9,842 nt of DNA from UBA4459 sp036351335 (GTDB taxonomy: Bacteria; Bacteroidota; Bacteroidia; Bacteroidales; F082): assembly GCA_036351335.1 (NCBI GenBank), contig JAZBOW010000292.1, positions 1 through 9,842 on the forward strand. Reading direction: 5' to 3'. The notes under the pieces are model-generated. The model was not told the origin of the DNA, did no database searches, and saw only the letters and a program-made list of their open reading frames with translations. The position numbers and the translations under genes were made by a program. Shown here piece by piece: positions 1-6,829 of the stretch. Position 1 is the first letter of the stretch; each line of letters begins with the position of its first letter.

Positions 1-147
1 GCAACGGCTTTTGGTTATTACGGTGATCCGAACTTGTTACCGGAAGATATGTATAAATCAGAAATCGCAAAACGCAGTCGAAAAGCTATAGATGAGATAA
101 TTTTTACAGACAATTTTGGAGAGAATACAACACTTTTTAAGAAATAA
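1..147 (+). CDS. C-terminal fragment, possibly creatininase-family amidohydrolase
   Basis: An open frame enters from the left edge and stops at TAA 145-147, giving the last 48 residues of a protein. The fragment begins ATAFGYYGDP, continues into a lysine/arginine-rich helix ending in KAIDEII, and closes with a short polar tail. A Gly-x-x-Gly-Asp-Pro-x-Leu stretch followed by a final amphipathic helix resembles the C-terminus of creatininase / creatinine amidohydrolase family enzymes, which are metal-dependent amidases. All metal ligands would lie upstream of the window, so this is a guess from a short stretch. Its stop is 6 bases before the ATG of the next gene on the same strand, so the two are probably co-transcribed. 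That the end of a real gene is present is much surer than the family. Confidence 0.6.
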   Translation, partial: ATAFGYYGDPNLLPEDMYKSEIAKRSRKAIDEIIFTDNFGENTTLFKK

Positions 148-153
148 TTGACA

Positions 154-1146
154 ATGAAATTCCTATCAATCATCCTAATACCACTTTTTTTTATGCTTTC
201 ATGTCAGCATATGTCGAATAAAAAAGACACGGGTGAACAAAAAATAGAAACCAAAAAAAGGGTTCAGGTACCAGAATTCAATGCCGATTCTGCTTATCAT
301 TTTGTTGATACACAAGTATCCTTCGGACCTCGTGTTTCCGGAATGGAATCGCATGAGCAATGTGCCGATTGGCTTGTAACAAAGTTGAGATCATACAGTG
401 ATACGGTGATGGTGCAGCCTTTTAAGGCCAGAACATATGACAATATAACCAGGCATGGCAAAAATATCATCGCTTCTTTTAATATGGGAATGCCAAAAAG
501 AGTATTGCTAATGGCGCATTGGGATACACGCCCTTTTGCCGATTATGACGAAGATGAAACGAAGCACCGTGAACCTATTGATGGTGCCAATGATGGCGCA
601 AGCGGTGTAGGCGTTTTGCTTGAAGTTGCGCGGCAATTCGGTTTAAAAGCACCCGATGTAGGAGTCGACATTGTATTTTTTGATTTGGAAGACTGGGGAC
701 CGCCAACTGATCTGGATATGTACAATGAGGAATACTGGGGACTTGGTTCGCAATACTGGTCGAAAAACCCGCACGTATTTGGATATAAAGCTTCCTATGG
801 TATTTTGCTAGATATGGTTGGTGCTGCGGATCCTACATTCAGAAAAGAATATTTCTCCCGCCAATACGCTGAATTTGTTTTGGATAAAGTTTGGCAGAGG
901 GCTTTCGATTTAGGTTACGGAAATTACTTTTTAGATGAAGATGGAGCTGCTATTAATGATGACCATGTGTTTGTAAATAAATACGCAAAGATTCCATCAA
1001 TTGATATTATCCATTTAAACCCGGCCAGTAGCAATAAAAGTTTTTTCAAACACTGGCACACCCTGGGCGACAATATGAATCAGATTGATAAGCAAAGTTT
1101 GAAAATGGTGGGCAGGGTTGTGTTAGATGTAGTCTATCACGAATAA
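154..1146 (+). CDS. M28-family lipoprotein, glutaminyl-peptide cyclotransferase-like
   Basis: Predicted 330-residue lipoprotein of the zinc-dependent M28 / glutaminyl cyclase fold. The N-terminus is a lipoprotein signal with lipobox MLSC, lipidated Cys17. Motifs match animal and bacterial QC in order: AHWDTRP (His122), GANDGASG (Asp147, metal ligand), FFDLED (Glu179 general acid/base, Asp180 metal ligand), LLDMVGA (Asp220), DDHVF (Asp269-Asp270) and HWHTLGDN (His302, metal ligand). The closing WHT...DN stretch is typical of QC rather than of ordinary M28 aminopeptidases. QC converts N-terminal Gln to pyroglutamate and in Bacteroidetes acts on exported proteins in the periplasm. The second acidic residue of the usual Glu-Glu pair is Asp here, a conservative change. 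I chose ATG 154. An in-frame TTG at 148 directly follows the upstream stop but adds only two residues ahead of an already complete signal. No acidic run follows Cys17, so a surface-export signal is not evident. An aminopeptidase role cannot be excluded. Confidence 0.85.
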   Translation: MKFLSIILIPLFFMLSCQHMSNKKDTGEQKIETKKRVQVPEFNADSAYHFVDTQVSFGPRVSGMESHEQCADWLVTKLRSYSDTVMVQPFKARTYDNITRHGKNIIASFNMGMPKRVLLMAHWDTRPFADYDEDETKHREPIDGANDGASGVGVLLEVARQFGLKAPDVGVDIVFFDLEDWGPPTDLDMYNEEYWGLGSQYWSKNPHVFGYKASYGILLDMVGAADPTFRKEYFSRQYAEFVLDKVWQRAFDLGYGNYFLDEDGAAINDDHVFVNKYAKIPSIDIIHLNPASSNKSFFKHWHTLGDNMNQIDKQSLKMVGRVVLDVVYHE

Positions 1147-1158
1147 AGTTTTCCGCAT

Positions 1159-1854
1159 TTAAAACGGTGTAATCGTAATACCTACTGAAATAGGAGCTAT
1201 TTCGGGGCCTCTTCCTTTTTCAAACACGTCAGAAAGCTGGTAGTATGCGTAAATGCTTGCAACTTTATAACCAACGCGCATGGTAAAGCCATATGACCAA
1301 TCCTGAAGCTGACGAATTGTTTTGGTGGTCTCCTTTACCATTATTTCTTCATCATAACGGTCACCCTTGTACTTTTGTTTGCTATCAATTTTGTAGCCCA
1401 CTTTGAATCCGGGAACAAGTTTAAATCCATTCTTCCAACGTAATTTTACTTCAATAGGCAAATCTAGATATACCAGATTTATTTTACTTTTCCTGTATTC
1501 AACACTGCTTGGTATACTTACAAATTTAATAGTATCCGCTTTTATGTCTTCAATAACGGAATTGGAATACATATTATGATTTCTTATTCCCAAACCCACA
1601 GCAAATGAAGCAAGTTCTTGTTTCCCGATGGGCATATTATACTGCATAAATGCTGTTGCCCCCTGCTGTATGGTCCTCAGTTCAAAAAACTGGTCCATGT
1701 ATGGTGGGTTTATATCGTACATCCAGATGTCGGTAAAAACATCCACACCAACTGTAAATTTACGTTTGGCACTTTCACTTATCACCTGAGAAACAGCTTC
1801 AAAGCTGAACGACATTAAAAGGATGGTTACTAAGAAAATATGTACTTTTTTCAT
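1159..1854 (-). CDS. Outer-membrane beta-barrel protein (PorT-like, OMP_b-brl type)
   Basis: 231-residue exported protein. Residues 1-22 form a signal peptide (basic MKK, hydrophobic core, A-V-S before the cut), and predicted cleavage after Ser22 leaves Gln23 as the first mature residue. The rest alternates polar and hydrophobic residues in amphipathic strands, for example FTVGVDVFTDIW (33-44), INLVYLDLPIEVKLRW (125-140), LVPGFKVGYKI (146-156) and SYGFTMRVGYKV (187-198), and the chain ends in Phe as many outer-membrane barrels do. The YLDLPIEVK segment is typical of the small 8-stranded 'outer membrane protein beta-barrel' family found widely in Bacteroidetes. Its specific role is unknown. 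It converges on the QC-like gene with 12 bases between stop codons, and it has its own putative -7 element at 1874-1881. It looks monocistronic, but read-through from the thioredoxin gene 52 bases upstream is possible. Confidence 0.8.
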   Translation of the reverse strand: MKKVHIFLVTILLMSFSFEAVSQVISESAKRKFTVGVDVFTDIWMYDINPPYMDQFFELRTIQQGATAFMQYNMPIGKQELASFAVGLGIRNHNMYSNSVIEDIKADTIKFVSIPSSVEYRKSKINLVYLDLPIEVKLRWKNGFKLVPGFKVGYKIDSKQKYKGDRYDEEIMVKETTKTIRQLQDWSYGFTMRVGYKVASIYAYYQLSDVFEKGRGPEIAPISVGITITPF

Positions 1855-1873
1855 TTTTTACTTTTTATGTGTG

Positions 1874-1881
1874 CAAAGATA
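1874..1881 (-). promoter_or_regulatory. -7 promoter element (TATCTTTG) for the beta-barrel gene
   Basis: On the minus strand this reads TATCTTTG, an exact match to the Bacteroidetes -7 consensus TAnnTTTG recognised by the primary sigma factor. It ends 19 bases before the ATG at 1854, which would give a short A-rich leader of about a dozen bases. No good TTG/TTTG -33 element lies 19-21 bases upstream, so the call rests on the -7 match and its position. Confidence 0.45.
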
Positions 1882-1906
1882 ATATTTGCAACGATAAACC
1901 GCAGCA

Positions 1907-2515
1907 CTATTCCTGCAGCAAACCGTCAATAATATTTTTCATTTTATCTGAATTCCAGCGCGCCGCACCTTTTTTATTAATTACCACAGTACCATTTTTA
2001 CTAATTAAAAAAGTTGCCGGTATACTCTCTGAGGCAAAATCACCGGGTGTGCTTGTATAAATATAAAATGGTAGGGTCTCATACCCATGCTTTTCAGCAA
2101 ATGTATTTATCTTATCCGGATGCTCGTTGGAAACCAATACAAAATGTATTTTATCTTTGTAAGCATCATGTAAATCGGCAATGCCCGGCAGCTCCCCAAT
2201 ACAAGGTGGACACCAAGTAGCCCAGAAATTTAAAAAAACAGGTTTGTCATTTAATGTGGCAAGAGAAATGACGTTTCCCTGCATATCATAAAATTGCCAG
2301 TTTTTCGCCTGGTCATTAATGGTAAATTGATTATCGGATGACAATTCCGAAGGGGGCATCGAGACCATCCTGATAAAAAAAGAAGAAACCTCTTTTCGGG
2401 TTCCGGGAATAATCAGCAATACAAGAAAAATGATAAAAAGAAAATCAGTGATAATGCTGAAAGTCTTTTTCTTTTTAAAGTAGTTCTTTACGTAATTGCG
2501 TGCTGAGAAAGCCAT
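1907..2515 (-). CDS. Membrane-anchored TlpA/ResA-like thiol-disulfide oxidoreductase
   Basis: 202 residues with a thioredoxin fold held on the periplasmic face of the inner membrane. A basic N-terminus (residues 1-18, with KKKK at 14-17) precedes one hydrophobic helix (about 19-37). A linker leads into the AhpC/TSA-Redoxin type domain from about residue 65. The active site is W101-C102-P-P-C105 within LNFWATWCPPC, and the cis-proline is Pro166 in SIPATF. WCPPC is the usual motif of the TlpA and ResA families, which reduce disulfides of exported proteins or apocytochromes c. The partner is not indicated here, and no cytochrome maturation gene is in the window. It is the last gene of the six-gene minus-strand run, 26 bases after the acidic protein, with no visible Shine-Dalgarno sequence and no clear terminator before the next minus-strand gene. 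The family is clear. The substrate is unknown. Confidence 0.87.
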   Translation of the reverse strand: MAFSARNYVKNYFKKKKTFSIITDFLFIIFLVLLIIPGTRKEVSSFFIRMVSMPPSELSSDNQFTINDQAKNWQFYDMQGNVISLATLNDKPVFLNFWATWCPPCIGELPGIADLHDAYKDKIHFVLVSNEHPDKINTFAEKHGYETLPFYIYTSTPGDFASESIPATFLISKNGTVVINKKGAARWNSDKMKNIIDGLLQE

Positions 2516-2541
2516 AAATTCGGGGGGCTGTAAGTATGATC

Positions 2542-2952
2542 CTACGGTTTTGTCAAACCGGCTCTTTTATCTAAAAGTTCATCTATTTGTTCAGGCGTGA
2601 GGTTTGGATCAGTGAGCATTTCATCAATCTTTTTTATGTCGTTTCCCAAATCATCCATATCAATTACAGGGATATCATCATCCTGTTCAATAAGCTCATA
2701 ATCTTCGCCAAGCTCCTCCCTTAGTTGTTTTACGAGTGTTCTTACCATTTCTCTTACAGGCTCACCAAACTGGCCTTGCAACTGATAAGCGATTTGGTCT
2801 TTCATGTTTTCGTAGTTGTTAAAGAAGAACTGAAACTGCTGGAGCATATTCTTATCAATACCCGGCACCTCGTCTATCGACTTATCTTCCATCAGCTTTT
2901 TAAAAAGCCGGAATAGCTCATCTAATTCCTGTCTGAATTTTTCGTCTTCCAT
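2542..2952 (-). CDS. Acidic helical protein of unknown function
   Basis: 136 residues, not recognised as any family I can name. It is strongly acidic (35 Asp/Glu against 17 Lys/Arg), contains no cysteine, and has no signal peptide or membrane segment, so it should be cytoplasmic. The N-terminal half is predicted helical, with heptad-like spacing in EKFRQELDELFRLFKKLM (4-21) and an aromatic-rich patch QFQFFFNNYENM (39-50). Around residues 89-105 lies a cluster rich in aspartate, and the C-terminus has the turn-helix DPNLTPEQIDELLDKR (115-130). It lies 83 bases downstream of lnt and 26 bases upstream of the thioredoxin gene on the same strand. Its reality is supported by tight packing, codon use like its neighbours and a putative promoter directly upstream. 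A small scaffold or regulatory role would fit its composition, but nothing in the sequence shows it. Confidence 0.75.
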   Translation of the reverse strand: MEDEKFRQELDELFRLFKKLMEDKSIDEVPGIDKNMLQQFQFFFNNYENMKDQIAYQLQGQFGEPVREMVRTLVKQLREELGEDYELIEQDDDIPVIDMDDLGNDIKKIDEMLTDPNLTPEQIDELLDKRAGLTKP

Positions 2953-2960
2953 GATAGCAG

Positions 2961-2968
2961 CAAAATTA
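2961..2968 (-). promoter_or_regulatory. -7 promoter-like element (TAATTTTG) before the acidic protein gene
   Basis: Reads TAATTTTG on the minus strand, matching TAnnTTTG. Only 8 bases separate it from the ATG at 2952, so transcription from it would start almost at the initiation codon. No -33 TTTG is found at the expected spacing. The surrounding 83-base spacer is very AT-rich, so a chance match is a real possibility. Confidence 0.3.
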
Positions 2969-2992
2969 GTTATATTTTATTTTTTTAATGGA

Positions 2993-3014
2993 TTTGTTAA
3001 CTGTTATTAACAAA
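2993..3014. repeat. Inverted repeat in the lnt / acidic-protein spacer
   Basis: TTTGTTAA (2993-3000) and TTAACAAA (3007-3014) are perfect 8-base inverted arms around a 6-base spacer, CTGTTA. The dyad lies 22 bases after the lnt stop and 41 bases before the start of the acidic protein gene. It has only one G-C pair per arm and no T-run directly after it on either strand, so it is a poor intrinsic terminator. Its place upstream of a -7-like element would suit an operator. Confidence 0.4.
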
Positions 3015-3035
3015 CAAACAGGAAGTTATCAAAAA

Positions 3036-4646
3036 TTAAACCAAGCTTTTCTCTTTACGCAGGAAACCCTGGACAAATGCGATTAAAAGTACTAAAGCAC
3101 TGATAAATACGGAAACGCGTGCAATATAATCGCCGTTTCTCACATAGTATGTCAATTTGTCGTTGGCGTTTATCTGTTGGCTGATTACGGCAGGTTTCCA
3201 GTATTCGGTACGCTGGAATACATCACCCCGTTGGTTAATGAATGCCGAAATACCGGTATTTGCTGACCGGGCAATACTTCGCCGCGTTTCAATGGCTCGC
3301 AATACTGAAAAAAGAAAATGCTGCCGATGCCCTGGTGTATCTCCCCACCAGCCGTCGTTGGTAATTACGAAAATCATGGTAGCGCCTTCACGTATCCTTT
3401 TAATGACAAATTCACCATACACGGATTCATAACAAATGATGGGTGCTACTTTTTGTCCTTTTTTGGTAGTTAAAACTAATATTTCATTATCAGTCCCAAG
3501 GCTTCCAACGGTTCCTCCAAGGTCGATGGCCATCTTTTCAAGGGGCTTTAAAATACCCCACGAAGGCATGTTTTCAACACCAGGTGTAAGTTTAGACTTG
3601 TGATATACCTGGATGTTTAACGTGGTATCAATAAGAAATGCCGTGTTGTAAGAATAATAGTATGTTTCGCTGTTGTGAAATTTCCTGGCTGCGTGGCCGG
3701 GTGTCTCATTTTTATCCAGTTCACGATGGGTTGAAGCACCGATGATTATGGACAGTTGCGGATTATCTGTAGCATACTTTTTAAGTTCCCGGATTAACGG
3801 TGACGATTCAAGATGGCTTTCCCAGATACTTCTGACGCCATCATACAATGTCGATTCGGGAAAGACAAGAAAATCGGTGGTGTTTGTCACTTGCTGATCA
3901 GCCAATGAAAGGTTTTTATTCAATAAAATCATTGGATCCTTATCATACTGTTCGTTGTATGGATCTGTATTGGGCTGTACCACCACCACTTCGATAGGGT
4001 CTTCCTTTTCTTCGTATTGGTTGTAAATGATGAAAGAAATGGTCATCGGTACAAATAGCAGAAATATCAATAAAATGCGGTTTAAAATAAGGAGTGGTTT
4101 ATTGGCTTTTGTCAGAGCCAGTTTAATAATGTGATAAACAAGAATATTTACCATGATCACCCAGGCTGTTCCGCCCAAAGTACCGGTATATTCATACCAT
4201 TGAATCCATGTTGGGGTAGAAGCAAACACGTTTCCCAGGTTCAGCCACGACCAGGTGAGATCCCAGTTCATATGGAAATACTCCCAGCTTATCCAGTAAA
4301 ATAACAGGATGATAAATCCTTTCTGGTTTTGGAAAAGCTTGACTTTACTGATATGGAATAAGTAGAAAACAACGGAAATAAAAAGTGAGTTCAAAGCAAT
4401 TGCCAGCAAGGAGCCCACATCTGTCGAATACCATATCCACCAAGTGGTTAATGCATTCCAGGTGATAAAAGCCAGCCAGGCATACCAGAAAGCACCTCTT
4501 TTTTTATGATCGCCAAGATATTGCTGAATGAAAAGAAGGGGCACCAGCGCGATAAAAATGAGGGGTGCAAAGCCATTTTCAGGCCAGGAAGCTGCTAACA
4601 GGAAGCCGCTTGAAAGTGACAAAAGGAGTAAATGTATTCGTTTCAT
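3036..4646 (-). CDS. lnt: Apolipoprotein N-acyltransferase
   Basis: 536-residue integral membrane enzyme that transfers the third acyl chain from a phospholipid to the N-terminal cysteine of lipoproteins, the last step of lipoprotein maturation. The N-terminal ~210 residues hold several hydrophobic helices (for example 5-20, 28-42, 80-98, 110-121, 160-176, 188-207), followed by a periplasmic nitrilase-fold domain (about 217-500) and a last helix at about 510-528. The catalytic triad of the nitrilase superfamily is visible: Glu264 in VFPEST, Lys350 in YHKSKL and Cys405 in IICYES. Glu358 in TPGVENMP occupies the place of the LVPFGE glutamate of Escherichia coli Lnt, with a divergent surrounding motif. 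NDGWWGDTPGHRQH (430-443) is also typical. The length fits the family. It lies 57 bases downstream of the hydrolase gene on the same strand. The QC-like lipoprotein in this window is a possible substrate. Confidence 0.95.
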   Translation of the reverse strand: MKRIHLLLLSLSSGFLLAASWPENGFAPLIFIALVPLLFIQQYLGDHKKRGAFWYAWLAFITWNALTTWWIWYSTDVGSLLAIALNSLFISVVFYLFHISKVKLFQNQKGFIILLFYWISWEYFHMNWDLTWSWLNLGNVFASTPTWIQWYEYTGTLGGTAWVIMVNILVYHIIKLALTKANKPLLILNRILLIFLLFVPMTISFIIYNQYEEKEDPIEVVVVQPNTDPYNEQYDKDPMILLNKNLSLADQQVTNTTDFLVFPESTLYDGVRSIWESHLESSPLIRELKKYATDNPQLSIIIGASTHRELDKNETPGHAARKFHNSETYYYSYNTAFLIDTTLNIQVYHKSKLTPGVENMPSWGILKPLEKMAIDLGGTVGSLGTDNEILVLTTKKGQKVAPIICYESVYGEFVIKRIREGATMIFVITNDGWWGDTPGHRQHFLFSVLRAIETRRSIARSANTGISAFINQRGDVFQRTEYWKPAVISQQINANDKLTYYVRNGDYIARVSVFISALVLLIAFVQGFLRKEKSLV

Positions 4647-4703
4647 TTCAAAACTTGTAATATGCTAAATTATAGGAATTCTTGTTAAAAGGAATCGAAC
4701 GAC

Positions 4704-5588
4704 TTAAAGAAATGGTGGTCTCTTTTCCAATTGGAAAAGTTTAGAACCCATGAATCCGATCACTTTTTCCCAGTAACCTTCTTCAAAATGACAGTCGGAA
4801 TGACCTTTTTCGGGCAATTTCCAGAGTTCGATCTTGTCTTTGTTTCCTTTTTCGAAGAGTTTTTCACCTTGTGTTATGGGAACCGTCTTATCTTTTTCTC
4901 CATGAATCAATAAAAAATCAGCAGAGGCATTTTGGATATGGTTCACCGGGGCAATATCAGAAAATTTGAAACCCACTTTGTACTGTGCATATTTGAGGGA
5001 CGCCCAGATGATGGGTGTTGGGATATGCCTGTCTGTTAGTTGTTTATTCATCACGGACTGAGGTTCTGCAAAAGCACCAACGGTAATCACTGCTTTAATC
5101 CGGTCGTCATGAGCGGCAGCATAAATGGAGGCAGCACCTCCAATAGAAAGGCCAAGCAGCCCAACGTTTATTGAATTTATCCATCCTTGTTTGGAAGTAT
5201 ATTCTATTGTTGCCAGTATATCTTCTGCAAATTTCAACATGGTCGAATGCTGATCGGCATCGCTACTGCCATGGTTCCTCGAGTCAAAAGCGACAAGGTT
5301 GAAGCCTGTTTTATGAAACTTTTCAATATAGGGCATCATCCGGCCTGCATTGCGTCCCCAGCCATGCACCAAAACCAGTAATGGAGCTTTCTCCTTGCCA
5401 GGTATCCACCAACCATAAAGCCAACAGTTATTCTTTGTAGGGATAGTAATTTCTTTATATGGAATGTCTATATCTTCGGGCGTTTTATCATGTGGCCTGA
5501 CCGGATTTTTAAAAGCCTTTAGGATCAGCAAGAATAAAACGAATGCAATGAGCAGTAGAATAACGAGTATCCATATAAAGATCAACAT
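4704..5588 (-). CDS. Membrane-anchored alpha/beta hydrolase
   Basis: 294 residues. A hydrophobic helix (about 2-24) anchors or signals the protein at the inner membrane, followed by an alpha/beta hydrolase domain. Key elements are the oxyanion HGWGRN (75-80), FDSRNHGSSD (101-110), the nucleophile elbow GLSIGG with Ser148, the acid Asp233 in LLIHGEKDKTVP, and the base His263 in EKGHSD. This pattern fits serine hydrolases related to the BAAT / dienelactone hydrolase or 'YfhR/BEM46-like' groups. Esterase, thioesterase or peptidase activity is possible and the substrate cannot be told. Most of the chain should lie on the periplasmic side if the N-terminus is inside, but the basic residues just after the helix leave the orientation open. 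It starts 9 bases after the hflX stop, so the two genes are very probably co-transcribed. Confidence 0.85.
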   Translation of the reverse strand: MLIFIWILVILLLIAFVLFLLILKAFKNPVRPHDKTPEDIDIPYKEITIPTKNNCWLYGWWIPGKEKAPLLVLVHGWGRNAGRMMPYIEKFHKTGFNLVAFDSRNHGSSDADQHSTMLKFAEDILATIEYTSKQGWINSINVGLLGLSIGGAASIYAAAHDDRIKAVITVGAFAEPQSVMNKQLTDRHIPTPIIWASLKYAQYKVGFKFSDIAPVNHIQNASADFLLIHGEKDKTVPITQGEKLFEKGNKDKIELWKLPEKGHSDCHFEEGYWEKVIGFMGSKLFQLEKRPPFL

Positions 5589-5597
5589 ACCAGCGTT

Positions 5598-6797
5598 TTA
5601 ATATAAAAAATCGTTGTAGGGATACCTGATAGTGTGTATTTCACGGATATTTTTATAGAGCAAATCCTTAAATGCCTGGAAATTTTCTTTGGTTTTAGCC
5701 GAGAGGAAAATGCATGGATGGTTATCTTTGGCCATCCAACTTAATTTTAATTCTTCCAGACTGATATTCTCCCTCGTGGAGGGTGTCAGGTCATCTTCTT
5801 CTTTTTCAACAAAGCTGTAGGCATCTATTTTATTAAATGCCATGACGACTGGCTTATCAGCAGCACCGATTTCCAAAAGTGTTTCATTTACCGTTTGTAT
5901 CTGGTCTTCAAATTCAGGATGGGAAATATCCACCACATGAACAAGAATATCAGATTCGCGCACTTCATCCAATGTAGATTTAAATGACTCAACCAGGCCA
6001 TGAGGAAGTTTCCTGATAAAACCTACCGTATCTGAAAGCAGAAATGGCAGATTTTCAATCACCACTTTTCTTACAGTTGTATCCAGTGTGGCAAATAATT
6101 TATTCTCAGCGAAAATATCTGACTTACTAATGAGGTTCATCAGCGTTGATTTGCCCACGTTGGTGTAGCCCACCAGCGCCACCCTTACCATTTTCCCCCT
6201 GTTTTTGCGTTGGGTAGCTTTTTGCTTGTCAATCTGAACCAGTTTTTTCTTCAGCAATGAAATTTTATCGCGAATGATACGGCGGTCGGTTTCGATCTCC
6301 GTTTCACCGGGACCTCGCAATCCGATACCTCCCCGTTGCCTTTCTAGGTGGGTCCACATACCAGTCAATCGTGGAAGCAAATATTGATATTGTGCCAGCT
6401 CCACCTGCGTTTTGGCATGTGACGTCTGGGCTCTTTTTGCGAAGATATCAAGGATGAGGTTGGTCCTGTCCAGGATTTTACATTCCAGCTCTTTTTCCAG
6501 GTTTCTGATTTGAGATGCGCCCAATTCATCATCAAAAACCACCATGTCAATCTCGGCTGCTTTTACGTATTGCTTAATTTCGTCTAATTTTCCTGAGCCC
6601 ACAAAGGTTTTGGAATTGGCAGATGGCAATGACTGCAAAAAGCGTGTTTCGACAATACCTCCGGCGGTTTGAACCAAAAATGCCAGTTCATCCAGGTATT
6701 CTTCGGCTTTAGTTTTATCAATATCGCTTGTTACCAATCCCACCAATACCGCTCTTTCAGGAATTTCTTTCAGGCTACTCTCTTTTTTTTCCAGCAT
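5598..6797 (-). CDS. hflX: Ribosome-associated GTPase HflX
   Basis: 399-residue OBG-HflX-like GTPase that binds the 50S subunit and, in studied bacteria, splits stalled or hibernating ribosomes after stress. The N-terminal HflX domain covers about residues 15-125, with VGSGKLDEI (66-74) and VVFDDELGASQIRNLE (86-101). A helical linker carries the glycine-rich signature GGIGLRGPGETEIETDRR (156-173). The G domain starts at about 204: G1 is GYTNVGKST (210-218), G3 is DTVGFIRKLP (256-265) and G4 is NKID (322-325). SAKTKENF (366-373) is the G5 region. A short acidic insert, EKEEDD (331-336), follows G4. Length and motif order are normal. It lies 32 bases downstream of trpS and 9 bases upstream of the hydrolase gene, in the middle of the minus-strand run. 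No Shine-Dalgarno sequence is visible, as is usual in this phylum. Confidence 0.96.
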   Translation of the reverse strand: MLEKKESSLKEIPERAVLVGLVTSDIDKTKAEEYLDELAFLVQTAGGIVETRFLQSLPSANSKTFVGSGKLDEIKQYVKAAEIDMVVFDDELGASQIRNLEKELECKILDRTNLILDIFAKRAQTSHAKTQVELAQYQYLLPRLTGMWTHLERQRGGIGLRGPGETEIETDRRIIRDKISLLKKKLVQIDKQKATQRKNRGKMVRVALVGYTNVGKSTLMNLISKSDIFAENKLFATLDTTVRKVVIENLPFLLSDTVGFIRKLPHGLVESFKSTLDEVRESDILVHVVDISHPEFEDQIQTVNETLLEIGAADKPVVMAFNKIDAYSFVEKEEDDLTPSTRENISLEELKLSWMAKDNHPCIFLSAKTKENFQAFKDLLYKNIREIHTIRYPYNDFLY

Positions 6798-6829
6798 ATT
6801 TAGTGGATCTCAGATAATGTTTTAAAGGG

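Noticed and set aside
148..153. TTG as start of the QC-like gene
   Set aside because: It would add only two residues before a complete lipoprotein signal. ATG at 154 is the normal start codon and still lies 6 bases after the upstream stop.
1147..1158. Bidirectional terminator between the convergent QC-like and barrel genes
   Set aside because: Only 12 bases separate the stop codons and I see no G+C-rich hairpin or T-run there; termination may lie inside the opposing gene but cannot be shown.
4687..4700. GTTCGATTCC on the minus strand, like a tRNA T-loop
   Set aside because: No pairing T-stem, anticodon arm, D-arm or acceptor stem can be built around it in the 57-base spacer between the hydrolase gene and lnt; it looks like chance.
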